The position numbers were made by a program, and so were the translations under genes. A DNA stretch of 64,000 nucleotides from Clytia hemisphaerica (lineage: Eukaryota > Cnidaria > Hydrozoa > Leptothecata > Clytiidae), in assembly GCA_902728285.1 (NCBI GenBank), contig CACVBU010000803.1, positions 378,396 through 442,395 of the forward strand, read 5' to 3'. The notes below the pieces were generated by a model that worked only from the letters and a program-made list of their open reading frames with translations, was not told the DNA's origin and did not search any database. Below are positions 1 through 8,377 of this stretch, piece after piece (position 1 is the stretch's first letter; each line of letters begins with the position of its first letter).

Positions 1-470
1 TGCAGATGAAAAATTGATGAAAAACCACTATTTTGAAGATTTCGAGACAAAGAAGCATTTACAAAAATTTTCCGCAAAAATCTTTATTGTTTGGTAAAAG
101 ATACACCAACTACTGCAAAAAAATTTTCAAAATGTTTTTTCTTCGCCGAAACTAAGCTCTTCAAAGTTGATATACTCTTCCTTGCAAAAGTCTTCATTTT
201 CTTCTTCATCAAATTTTTTCAATGCAATTTTTGAATTTTCAGATTCGGGAATAGTTTGTCTAACAGAAAATGTATAACATTCCATAGTTTTGTTGGTTAC
301 ATCAGTCAGAAAACACATTTTAAACACGGCAATTATGAAAAATTCACTATGGTCAGAGCCCTTAATGCGAGCGAAGCGAGAAAATAATCTCCGGGGAAGG
401 GTTAGAGTCAAACTTTGAAGATATCTTTTTATTCATTTGATCGTTTTTTTAAGCCAGCTTCAACATCCAA
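1..470 (-). repeat. Dispersed coding-derived repeat, uninterrupted copy
   Basis: This unit recurs at 12229-12478 plus 16397-16550, where a transposon splits it. On the minus strand, 127-411 is open and reads as a hydrophilic protein piece with a GSDHSEFF start region, a DVTNKTMECYTF core and an acidic stretch (KKFDEEENEDFCKEE). The reading continues past 127 to a stop. The second copy keeps GSDHSEFF, VTNKA and TFSVR but is frameshifted, so the family was once protein-coding. I do not recognise the protein. It could be part of a transposon protein or of a host multigene family. The unit may extend to the left of the window. Confidence 0.55.
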
Positions 471-829
471 AGGACTTTTAGTGCATTCAGCCACAGCTTA
501 ACCGGCGTTCGACGTCGGGTACTACCGGCTAGTATATTATATTATATTATTGTTATATTATAATCTCTGAATTGCAAATTTTTACAACTTTAGTGAAAAA
601 GATATTGAATAGTCTTAATTGAAGTTACATTCGGGTAAACAACAACATGTTCTCGGTGGACGAGGCTAAAATTAGTCTAGTACACTCGACTACTAAATCT
701 AAGGTAGATTGCGGTATTATGGGTGTAATATAAACAGAATGGCATTATTAGATAAACTAAGATTTTTGACGTCAATTGTTTTCGCAGACACACGCTTTTC
801 TGGATCTGAAATTATTTTTTTTCTGCACA
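471..829. other. Intergenic stretch before the LINE
   Basis: I see no gene here. It holds a short TATAT-type low-complexity run near 533-555. From about 780 it may be the 5' untranslated region of the LINE that follows. Confidence 0.4.
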
Positions 830-901
830 ACTTCACTAAAATTCATCAAATTTCGATAAAAATCACCAATCCTTCTGGTTTACCCGAGCTTGGAAGCCGG
901 C

Positions 902-1872
902 ATCATGATGCCATCAAGGCCAGAAGAAGGTGGTGGCCGATTGCTGGTTTGCCCCGCGTACCAGATACAGCAGTTCATTGACAAGACGAAAAACACTCAT
1001 TACAGGTTCACCTGCCAAAATTGTGTAGAAGTTAAACCTGTACTCTCAGCCCTCATCATCACCCCCAATCATCTCTTAAACTTGAACAGAAACTCGAAAA
1101 CCTACGAAGAGAGCTAGAAGCCTGTAAGGGGCTTCTCAAGCAAAACGAAGTCGATAGAGTTACTATTGCATCCCAAAAGAAAGAACTGGCGAACCTAAGG
1201 AAAAATCTCAATGAAGATCCGGGTTTCCAAACCATAGAGTAGGTTGAGCAAAAGTTTGAAGAGAAACTCGAATCACTCAAACCGACTATCAAAGAAATGA
1301 TTGAACAAACAATCAAAACAGAGTGTAAAGCATTCTCAGAAAAGACGTATGCTTCCGTTACCTCCTCCAAAACCACTAAATCTTGCTACCCCGAATCAAG
1401 ACTCACTAAAGGAAGTCATATAAGATACCTGGCGCCAAGAGGGAGCAGAAGAGGCAGACAAGAGAAGACGTCACCAAATGTCATCGTTCGTGGTTTACCA
1501 GAGAAAGATGACAAAAGTTGGGCATCAGATTTTGTCAAGGATACCCATGCCTGAGATAACATTCAGCGTGTCAGAAGATTAGGCGTAGCAGATGGAAATA
1601 AAAAGCAGCCCTTGTTGTTATCACTCAAAAATGAACAAGAGAAATGGAGTGTTATCGGAAATTTATCAAGTTTAAAGGGATTAGAAAACTACAAAGGTAT
1701 CAGTATTACAGAGGACCTAACACCCGTACAACGGAAAGTATATAAGGAATTCTCGAACGATGCAAAGAAGCTAAACTCTGAGGAAAAATCTCAAACTGAA
1801 ATTTATCGAGTCAGAGGTGATACAAAAAACGGTTTCGCTGTAAAGAAACTGAAAATCAAAAAACAACAATAG
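902..1872 (+). pseudogene. LINE ORF1 remnant
   Basis: The ORF1-type nucleic-acid-binding protein of the LINE begins at an ATG-ATG pair near 904. An N-terminal zinc-finger-like Cys pattern is followed by a heptad-rich coiled coil (LEQKLENLRRELEAC, then VEQKFEEKLESLK). An RRM-like segment starts with NVIVRGLPE and runs to KKLKIKKQQ and a stop at 1872. A TAG interrupts the coiled coil near 1240, a TGA falls near 1553 and at least one frameshift separates the pieces. ORF1 proteins of this type bind the element RNA and assist retrotransposition; this one cannot be translated whole. Confidence 0.75.
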
Positions 1873-1934
1873 AAACAAAACACTATAAACAAGCACCAAA
1901 TTGCAATAAAGCAAACCCTACCCCAAGAACTATA

Positions 1935-2726
1935 CCTGAAATAAGAATCCTATCAACAAATGCCGATCAATTTACGAAAGCAAAGAAAGGAATATTAAAT
2001 AAAATAAATCAACTCGAAAAACCGCACCTAATCGCAATTTGTGAAGTAAAACCCTAACATGGTGAAAAATGGCAAATCCACGAATACGAAATGAAAGACT
2101 ACAAAGTTGTTAACTACGCGCTAACACCAATAACAACAAAGGTCGAGGAATCGTCATATTGGCACACTCATCAATAGACCATCTAGTTGCTGACATCGAA
2201 AGTCCAGTTGAATTCGAAGAAACCTGTATTATCGAGATTGGTCTAGCAAAGAAAGACAAACTTGTATTTGCGTGTATATACATAAGCCCTGTGAAGCAAG
2301 CTAACTCGCACGAAAACAATTCTATGTTAAACAGCATGTTGAAGTCATTGAGTCAAGACAAGAGATATTCACACAAATGTATAGTTGGAGATTTTAATCT
2401 GACAACAATAAATTGGGAAAACTGGACAACCCCCCATATTGAGGATAGTAAAGAAGAAAAATTCTTGGATGCACTACGAGATTCATTTCTTTATCAATAC
2501 GTCAAAGAGCCGACAAGATGTAGAGGAACAGACGATCCGTCTCTAGTAGACCTCATTCTAACCAGTGAATATAACCAAGTCAACAATCTCAAATATATAG
2601 CCTTCCAACATGGAATGCACTGCCGCGATTTGTCATCGAGTCGACCTCAATCAAATCGTTTAAAGAAAGCCTTAACAAAGCGTGGGAAAAACACCAACTA
2701 AGATACTTGACATTAATATTGTAATT
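1935..2726 (+). pseudogene. LINE ORF2 remnant: endonuclease fused by deletion to the C-terminal tail
   Basis: The endonuclease half shows ILSTNADQ at the start, a GDFN motif (VGDFNLTTINWENW, about 2387-2428) and an SLVDLIL segment (about 2540-2560). It ends at NLKYIA, just before where the family's SDH catalytic motif should stand. From about 2608 the frame that carries the family's WNxLP and FKxxLxxxW tail takes over. All seven RT blocks are therefore missing. The endonuclease itself has an in-frame stop near 2057 and a frame change near 2145. It is non-functional. Confidence 0.8.
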
Positions 2727-2910
2727 AGAAATTGGTTCGTAGAGGTCCTCGGGCCTGTGAGCTTGTATACATCATCATCATCAATATATCCCGTAACAAT
2801 TATCGTATTATCATATAACACGGTTATAAAAGACTCCCGCCTTGGCTAATAACATAATTTGAGTTGAAACCGAAGATTTTGTAGAAGAAAATAGAACCCG
2901 GAAAAGCGTA

Positions 2911-3813
2911 TCATTTCGTGGTAAATATTTTCCGGTAGAAATGTCGGAATTCTTTCATTTGCGTCCAATAAACGAACACATTCACAATACTGTTCAAGAA
3001 AATGATATTATCAATAATTTCAACCATTTCATCAGGAACGTTTGACAATTCGAATGAAAATAACTTTCTCGTGATGAACAGTGTATGCAGGCCTGTTAAT
3101 AAGATATTTGGCATAAAGACAAAGATAGTTGCTACAACTGTTAGACACCTGATGGTTGCAGAGGCTCTGGAGTTTCGCCGGAACATCTCTGATTGTTGAA
3201 TCATTTGATCCGTTCCTTGCTTTTTAAGTGTTTTGTAAATTTTGATATTGAAGTATAAAATCAAAGAAGCAGGAATGATGAATAAAATGAAGGCTTGGTG
3301 CAAATAAAGAACTATATCTAACGCCGGTACATTTATTGGGTACATACGACATAGTTTTGAATTTTTCGTAATAATAATAGATCCTCGATTGATATACAGG
3401 AAAGTTAAGGAGGCTCCAGCCATTATAGAAGAGATACACAAAACATGGATGCGCCATTTTGGTAATTTGTTGGTTAATGGTTTTGTTATCTTACGATACC
3501 GATCATATGAAAGTCCACAAAGAATCATGATTGAGGATGTTGCCAAACCAACGTCTAGCAGCCACATGTATTTACAAACAAAGAAGTTAATGATCGATTG
3601 GGGAGCTACCAACCCCGGTAATTCGGTGAAAGGTCTGATAACGCAGATAAACAAATCCAATAGAGCAAGATATATGATGAACATGTGATACGAGTTTATA
3701 TTCTTCCAACCTTTGATCAAAAAGTAGTACAATATGGAAATATTTCCTGGAATCCCAATGCATATCAATAATATGGTTGGCACAAGTTTAATCCAAAAAA
3801 TTGGGCTAGTCAT
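2911..3813 (-). CDS. Rhodopsin-class G protein-coupled receptor, copy 1 (intronless)
   Basis: The product is 300 residues with seven membrane spans and no intron. Visible landmarks: GN in TM1 (23-24), LxxxD in TM2 (49-53), a TM3 cysteine (80) that should pair with ECL2 Cys155, DRY at 104-106, an FIIP proline in TM5 (178-181), FVFMP in TM6 in place of CWxP, and NVFVY (278-282) where NPxxY is usual, followed by a helix-8-like KEFRHFYRKIF. I start at the ATG at 3813; the open frame continues nine codons upstream without another ATG, and the paralogue at 19418 has the same start. It should be a plasma-membrane receptor; its ligand is unknown. It is about 86% identical by eye to copy 2 and lies in an inverted duplication. 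Confidence 0.88.
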   Translation of the reverse strand: MTSPIFWIKLVPTILLICIGIPGNISILYYFLIKGWKNINSYHMFIIYLALLDLFICVIRPFTELPGLVAPQSIINFFVCKYMWLLDVGLATSSIMILCGLSYDRYRKITKPLTNKLPKWRIHVLCISSIMAGASLTFLYINRGSIIITKNSKLCRMYPINVPALDIVLYLHQAFILFIIPASLILYFNIKIYKTLKKQGTDQMIQQSEMFRRNSRASATIRCLTVVATIFVFMPNILLTGLHTLFITRKLFSFELSNVPDEMVEIIDNIIFLNSIVNVFVYWTQMKEFRHFYRKIFTTK

Positions 3814-4557
3814 TATAAAATTTTCGCCAAAATATTGCAAGTTAAGCGTAAAATGAATTATTTTTAAGGCGAAATGCTTAATTTCAAATATTGAAAATTA
3901 GAGAAAAATAAATTTATGTTTTCAATTCTAATTTCTATCATTAAATGCTGGGAAAAAGGACCAAACAAATCAGTGTGAATTTTAATCAGCTGCTAAAGAA
4001 TTAATCAAATCTTCTCGAATTTTTTAATGAAAATGTTAATTTAAAAAGTATTTTGCTTTCAAAACCTTTTAAACCATTTTATCATTTTTAAGAAAAAGAG
4101 GGGTTTCTTGTTTACCTTCATCTCAGGCATGCCGCGGTATTTAGTTAAATTGAAATTTTCATCAAAAGAAAAATAGTTGGCTTTTTTTAAGCCAATTTCA
4201 AATTCAGTGTATTTCTCTCAGTGTAAAAAAAAGCTTAAAAAAGCAAAATACTCTGAGGTGTGGGGCGGGGTGGGGGGGGGAGGCAAGTAAGAGTCCCACT
4301 TTAGACGGTCATTTTCACCTACTCAGGAAACAAAAGTATAAAATTTTCACTGTCACAAATGTCATGAATGTATTTCATTTAATGTCGCAAGGGTTAATTC
4401 GTTAGAGGAAGAAATTATTATGAAAATTTTGCAAGAAAGGTTTGCAATTTTAGCGATTTCTCGAGATATCTTTAAGATAGTAATACAGAATTTTGACCAT
4501 AGTTTTGAAATGTGATTTAGAGGGTTTTGGGCATAAATTAGTTTGATAAAATTTTTA

Positions 4558-5443
4558 CAGTATACCCGTGGTTGTTAGAACGCAGGTTTGGGGACCCCAA
4601 AACGGAGGTGTAGTTAAAATCAAATTATTAAGCCCAGTGGTAATAGGAGGAAAACCTATGAACATATTTGTGTTTACCCTTAAATTTACGACCCGATAGA
4701 TGTAAAATTTATGATTTTTATGAAATATTTCAAGGTTTTCGGTATTGCAAAGTCCAAACTGAAAATTTCGAAATTTTCAAAATGACAATTTAGATTTAAC
4801 AACGCCTTAATCAAGTTTCTGAAAATCAATGTCTTTTGAAAATAGTTCCATTCATGTATTTTTCAAGGTATTTTTCTCCTTTATTTTGCAGAAAAATGAC
4901 AGAATTTGCCATTTTTGCTGATTCAGCGAAAATTTTTATATATAATGTTAATTTTTTGTTATAAGCTATTAACTCAACCTGATAGGAATGGAATTCCAAG
5001 ATTTTTTTGCTGTTTCTCATATTTAGAATTTTCGGTTTTATCAATGCTGATTCTAGGGTCCCAAAATACTGGTTGACCTTTAAGATGCTATATCTTTTAC
5101 CCATCCTCTAAAGTCACAGACGTATCTGCATTTTCTGAACGGCATTAGGTGTATTAAGTTTCCTATACCCCATTTTCATAACTTATTTTCAATATCCAAG
5201 GAGCTAGAGTGAGTTATATGCAATTTTTATCTAATTTTGGTGTTAAAATATCTCCTTCATACGCAAATATGTTATTTTGAATCTGTCTCAAACCATCAAA
5301 AACATGCTCATTTTTTAGTATAACCATCATTCTTTCTAAATAAACAAAAATCGTTTAATTCTGATAAATCTACAAGTCAGAATCCTCATTTTAATGACAA
5401 CCTCCGTTTTGGGGGCCGTCTCCGTTTTGGGGGCCATATACTG
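4558..5443. mobile_element. TA-flanked inverted-repeat transposon, CAGTATA ends (886 bp)
   Basis: The left end begins CAGTATACCCG and soon has CCCCAAAACGGAGG. The right end, read on the other strand, begins CAGTATATGG and has the same CCCCAAAACGGAG block twice. Both ends abut a TA dinucleotide (4556-4557 and 5444-5445), as for Tc1/mariner-type insertion. No transposase frame is visible, so it is a non-autonomous copy. It sits inside the block missing from the other duplication arm. Confidence 0.65.
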
Positions 5444-5800
5444 TAAGTAAAAAAACTGATTAAGGTCCGGAATAGCACACATCCATTTGGGAAATGAAAA
5501 AAATCAAATCTGGCAGGAAATTAATTTTCTGATGGACGAATAAATTATATTATTTTGGGCAGGAACTTGATTTACCGGTTTTCGACTAAATCCCCAAAAT
5601 CCACCAAATTTTCTTCCTTTAAATTAATTTCACAAGACCCCTAAGATCCGAAACGAATATCAAAGAAGCCGTTGAATATAATAGGAAAACAATTTTCATA
5701 ATACACATAAAGAATTAATTAAAAATTGAATGAAAACGATATAATTTTGAATTGATGTCTGCCATACGGCTTCATTCAATTTATCTTGAATCAGGAACCA

Positions 5801-6099
5801 CTTTTCGCCACATTTTGGTCTAAAATTGACCAAAAATTGCATCTTCTGGGTGAATTATCTTGAGTTAGGTAATGAAATCAGCTATAACCGTTAAAAAGTC
5901 TTCTATATAGTTTTTCGAAAGCTTTCGAATGGTATACATGATATTGTCTGAAAATGAGTTTGAAATTTAAAAAGAATTTCGGAAAAAAAGAAATTGCCGA
6001 AAAAAGGGATGTTCCACCAGTGGGATTTTTTCCTGAAGCATAAGCATCCTATAGAGAAGGACTGGAGAAAGTTTCAGCTAGATATTATTTTTTCCCTGT
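5801..6099. other. Unannotated intergenic stretch
   Basis: AT-rich sequence with no gene, RNA or inverted-repeat element that I can recognise. Confidence 0.4.
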
Positions 6100-6335
6100 A
6101 AATTATGCTAAACGACCCCACTGTTGGGGGTAATTGGCAACTTATAATTGAAAAAGCTCTAAAAATGGCATTCTTAGCTTGAGTAGCCAAATTCCATGAT
6201 GATGGTGATATTCTTAGCATTATTCCAGATTATTCTTAATTTTTTGGCCATTTTCATCATGGACATTCTTATAAAGTGTATTCTTATAAAGTGTATTCTT
6301 ATAAAGTGTATTCTTATAAAGTGTATTCTGATTGA
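6100..6335. mobile_element. Degenerate ATAAGAA-type MITE with a 15-bp tandem repeat
   Basis: The sequence from about 6165 to 6280 matches the interior and right half of the complete MITE at 50527-50796 (GGCATTCTTAGCTTGAGTAG, then the CATCATGGACATTCTTATAA block). At its end, TTCTTATAAAGTGTA is repeated four times in exact tandem (6266-6325), whereas the 50-kb copy has a single unit followed by A-run and GCGTG. The terminal CACGC sequence is lost. Confidence 0.65.
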
Positions 6336-6392
6336 TGAGATCGTGCAAATTTCAAGGCCGTTGAATACTTGCCTAGTAATATTCGTGTAATA

Positions 6393-6515
6393 CCTTAACG
6401 GCCAAAACTTAGTCGGCCCTAAGTGACTAAATTTTGGCTTGGTGACTAAAATTAGGGCCGACTAAAATTTGGGCCGACTAAAAATTTGGGCCAAATTAAA
6501 AGTTTATAATTAAGC
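6393..6515. mobile_element. One end of a TA-flanked transposon of the 12479-16396 family
   Basis: From 6393 the sequence reads CCTTAACGGCCAAAAC, then TTAGTCGGCC and repeats of GACTAAAATTTGGGCCG. It matches the right end (reverse complement) of the 3.9-kb element at 12479-16396 almost base for base for about 110 bp. A TA precedes it at 6391-6392. I found no opposite end nearby, so this is a truncated copy or one whose partner lies elsewhere. Confidence 0.6.
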
Positions 6516-7319
6516 CTTCCTTATTTTTGCAGTATTTTAAGCTTTCTCCTATATTTTCCAGCCGGTTTACAAGCCGGTTTCTCATTGTCAGAGAAATGCG
6601 CATGACAAATTTTGACTTTGGGTCAATTTTGGTTTAGGAAATATTCCACTTTTTGGTAACTTTTGGGTAAGAAAATCGGGCTTTTTGTCGATTCAGCAGA
6701 ACTTCATTATCAGAAAATTAGCCTATAATCGGTTAGTTAGCCGATGGATATTAAATTTATTCATATTTCTGTTTCCAAAATTGAGTGTTATAATATCAGT
6801 TTAAATGAAAAATATTCTTTTGGCTTTGGGCAATGAAGTAACGGGGAAAAATAGACGCGACTATTTATATTTCGTCAGAAATCGAGGTTTTTATCGATTT
6901 TCGGCTAAATAGCCTATATAAAATAGTCTAAATAGCCTATGATAGGCTAATCAGCCTATGATAGGCTAATTTGAAGGTGTTCTTGACTGCCCGACCGACC
7001 CTGAAATTCCGAAAATCGTAATAAAAATAAAATTCATTTCGGTAATAAATTTTTATTTTCATTGCTTTACAGACTACCTAATTTTCAAAATTTTGAGGAT
7101 TTTATGTTGAATTTTTCATTTTATCCATAAATTCTACCTTTTTGTGTCTTTTTATTTTCTATTTTGCATTTTTGTCAAGATGTAGTTGTTTTTGCTGCCT
7201 TTTTAGGAGATTTAATTCTACTTTTATTTTTATTTTTTTGCCGACCGACCGATCCTCATTTTTGGGTAGCTTGGCCCGTAAAACAACAAATTAAATTAGC
7301 CTCACTTAATATTAAGCTT
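6516..7319. other. Unannotated stretch
   Basis: No gene is visible. There are local duplications of a TAGCCTATGATAGGCTAAT motif (about 6910-6970) and two CCGACCGACC runs (about 6990 and 7242). This may be the interior of the transposon whose end is at 6393. Confidence 0.35.
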
Positions 7320-7467
7320 GGTATCAAACTTTCAAATCCAATATCCCGATGGAATTTTAGCCATTATGGATAATTTGATATTGATCAATACTTCAGTTAA
7401 TGTATTCGTGTATTGGGTACATGTGAAAGAATTCAGACAATATTATTGAAAGATATTTTACAAACTG
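7320..7467 (+). pseudogene. Receptor pseudogene fragment, TM6/TM7 loop to C-terminus
   Basis: The frame reads VSNFQIQYPDGILAIM, then DNLILINTSVNVFVYW and VHVKEFRQYY before a TGA. It aligns with residues about 257-293 of the two intact receptors, including the unusual NVFVYW. The stop replaces an Arg codon six codons before the normal end, and KIF follows it in frame. Everything upstream of the last extracellular loop is missing. Its first 50 bp also occur inverted at 16552-16602, where the preceding part of a related receptor is found. Confidence 0.8.
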
Positions 7468-7877
7468 CAAAGTACAGAGTATGAATTGAACTTGAAAGAT
7501 CATACAAGCGTTTCTTCGTCTTTTCGGAGAAGCGACACTATAATATTTGATTTTGAGCATTGTGATATTTTATTAGGGAAGAATATTCGAATCTATTATA
7601 AAGCACCGCCTCTAATTTTTATAGATTTTAGAAAAAGATTGAAGAAAAGCAGACCTAAAGTTTGTCTAGATCGAAATTTTGATATCGGCTTTCAGTGTTT
7701 TTTTGTGACGCAACCCAATTAAAATTAGAAGCTGGCTGATAAGTCAATAACGAGTTAATGTATTTACAATTTTTGAGTCGGAGACGGAGTGACTGAAACA
7801 ATTTGAAAAACCCGCAGTTCTGCCCCACAAAATCAGAGACGGTTAAAAGTGCTCATTTACCTTCGTCCTCAGTCATT

Positions 7878-8140
7878 GGGCTTTTCCAGAAAAAAACCGT
7901 ACACCCCCTGTTGAGGAGCTCCAACCTTTTGTAAACTACCCCCTTGGAATTCTAGGCAATTTTAGGATCATACCCCTCTGGAATTCCGAATTTTTACAGA
8001 TTTTCAATCATTACCCCCATGGAAATCCACTTATTTTTGACGGATTTTTGTCTACTGCTATGGAATTCCACTGCATTTCAAACCATACCCCCTTGGAATG
8101 GAAATGGACTCCTGTGCACGGTTTTTTTCTGGAAAAGCCC
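7878..8140. mobile_element. Harbinger-like MITE, GGGCTTTTCC ends, ATT target duplication
   Basis: The terminal inverted repeats are GGGCTTTTCCAGAAAAAAAC and its counterpart ending GGAAAAGCCC, flanked on both sides by ATT (7875-7877 and 8141-8143). A 3-bp duplication with GGG-starting ends is the PIF/Harbinger pattern. The 263-bp interior is non-coding. Relatives in this window are at 51171-51449, 56466-56749 and 62754-63181. Confidence 0.7.
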
Positions 8141-8377
8141 ATTCAGGATCTATACAAATCAAAAGCTAAGCCTCTCCTTTGCATAAACTCACTATATTAC
8201 CTAAGTATTCAAGGACTTTGTTTTTTCAGATGACGATTATAAACTGACGTCAAATAAAAATTGTGAATTGATAAAACTTCGAACTTTGCAAAAAAAAATT
8301 TCATAATCACTCATTCAGTAGAAAGATTGGTAGTTTGTGCTCATAGAATTTTCTGTTCTTCATTTCAAAATATAAGA

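Larger units (their letters stand above)
830..2785 (+). mobile_element. Non-LTR retrotransposon (CR1/L2-like LINE) with internal deletion of the reverse transcriptase
   Basis: The order is a cysteine-pair segment (LVCPAY, FTCQNC, about 930-1040), a coiled-coil ORF1 (about 1075-1370), an RRM-like ORF1 segment starting NVIVRGLPE (1475-1870), an apurinic-type endonuclease (about 1940-2600) and then, without any RT, the C-terminal tail of ORF2 in another frame (WNALPRF, SIKSFKESLNKAWEK, stop near 2723). A 3' end with a CATCATCATC tail closes it near 2785. The intact 3' tail shows this is an internal deletion and not the usual 5' truncation. Several stops and frame changes show the copy is dead. 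Family placement rests on domain order only; the start at 830 is approximate. Confidence 0.85.
2911..5800 (-). repeat. Inverted segmental duplication, arm 1
   Basis: This arm carries receptor copy 1 and its upstream flank and matches 18115-20320 in opposite orientation. Matching blocks are 2914-4020 (gene and proximal 5' flank) and about 5448-5800. The interval 4021-5447 is absent from the other arm and so is an insertion here or a deletion there; it contains the TA-flanked element at 4558-5443. Homology stops at the receptor stop codon on the 2911 side. Confidence 0.8.

Noticed and set aside
1297-1872. Separate small host genes in the LINE interval
   Set aside because: The frames are consecutive pieces of one LINE ORF1 (coiled coil, NVIVRGLPE segment) broken by stops.
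3002-3688. Coding frames opposite receptor copy 1
   Set aside because: They are antisense shadows of the conserved receptor frame; the same shadows appear opposite copy 2.
6196-6390. Small hydrophobic protein with ILIKC repeats
   Set aside because: The repeats are translation of the 15-bp tandem array in a MITE relic.
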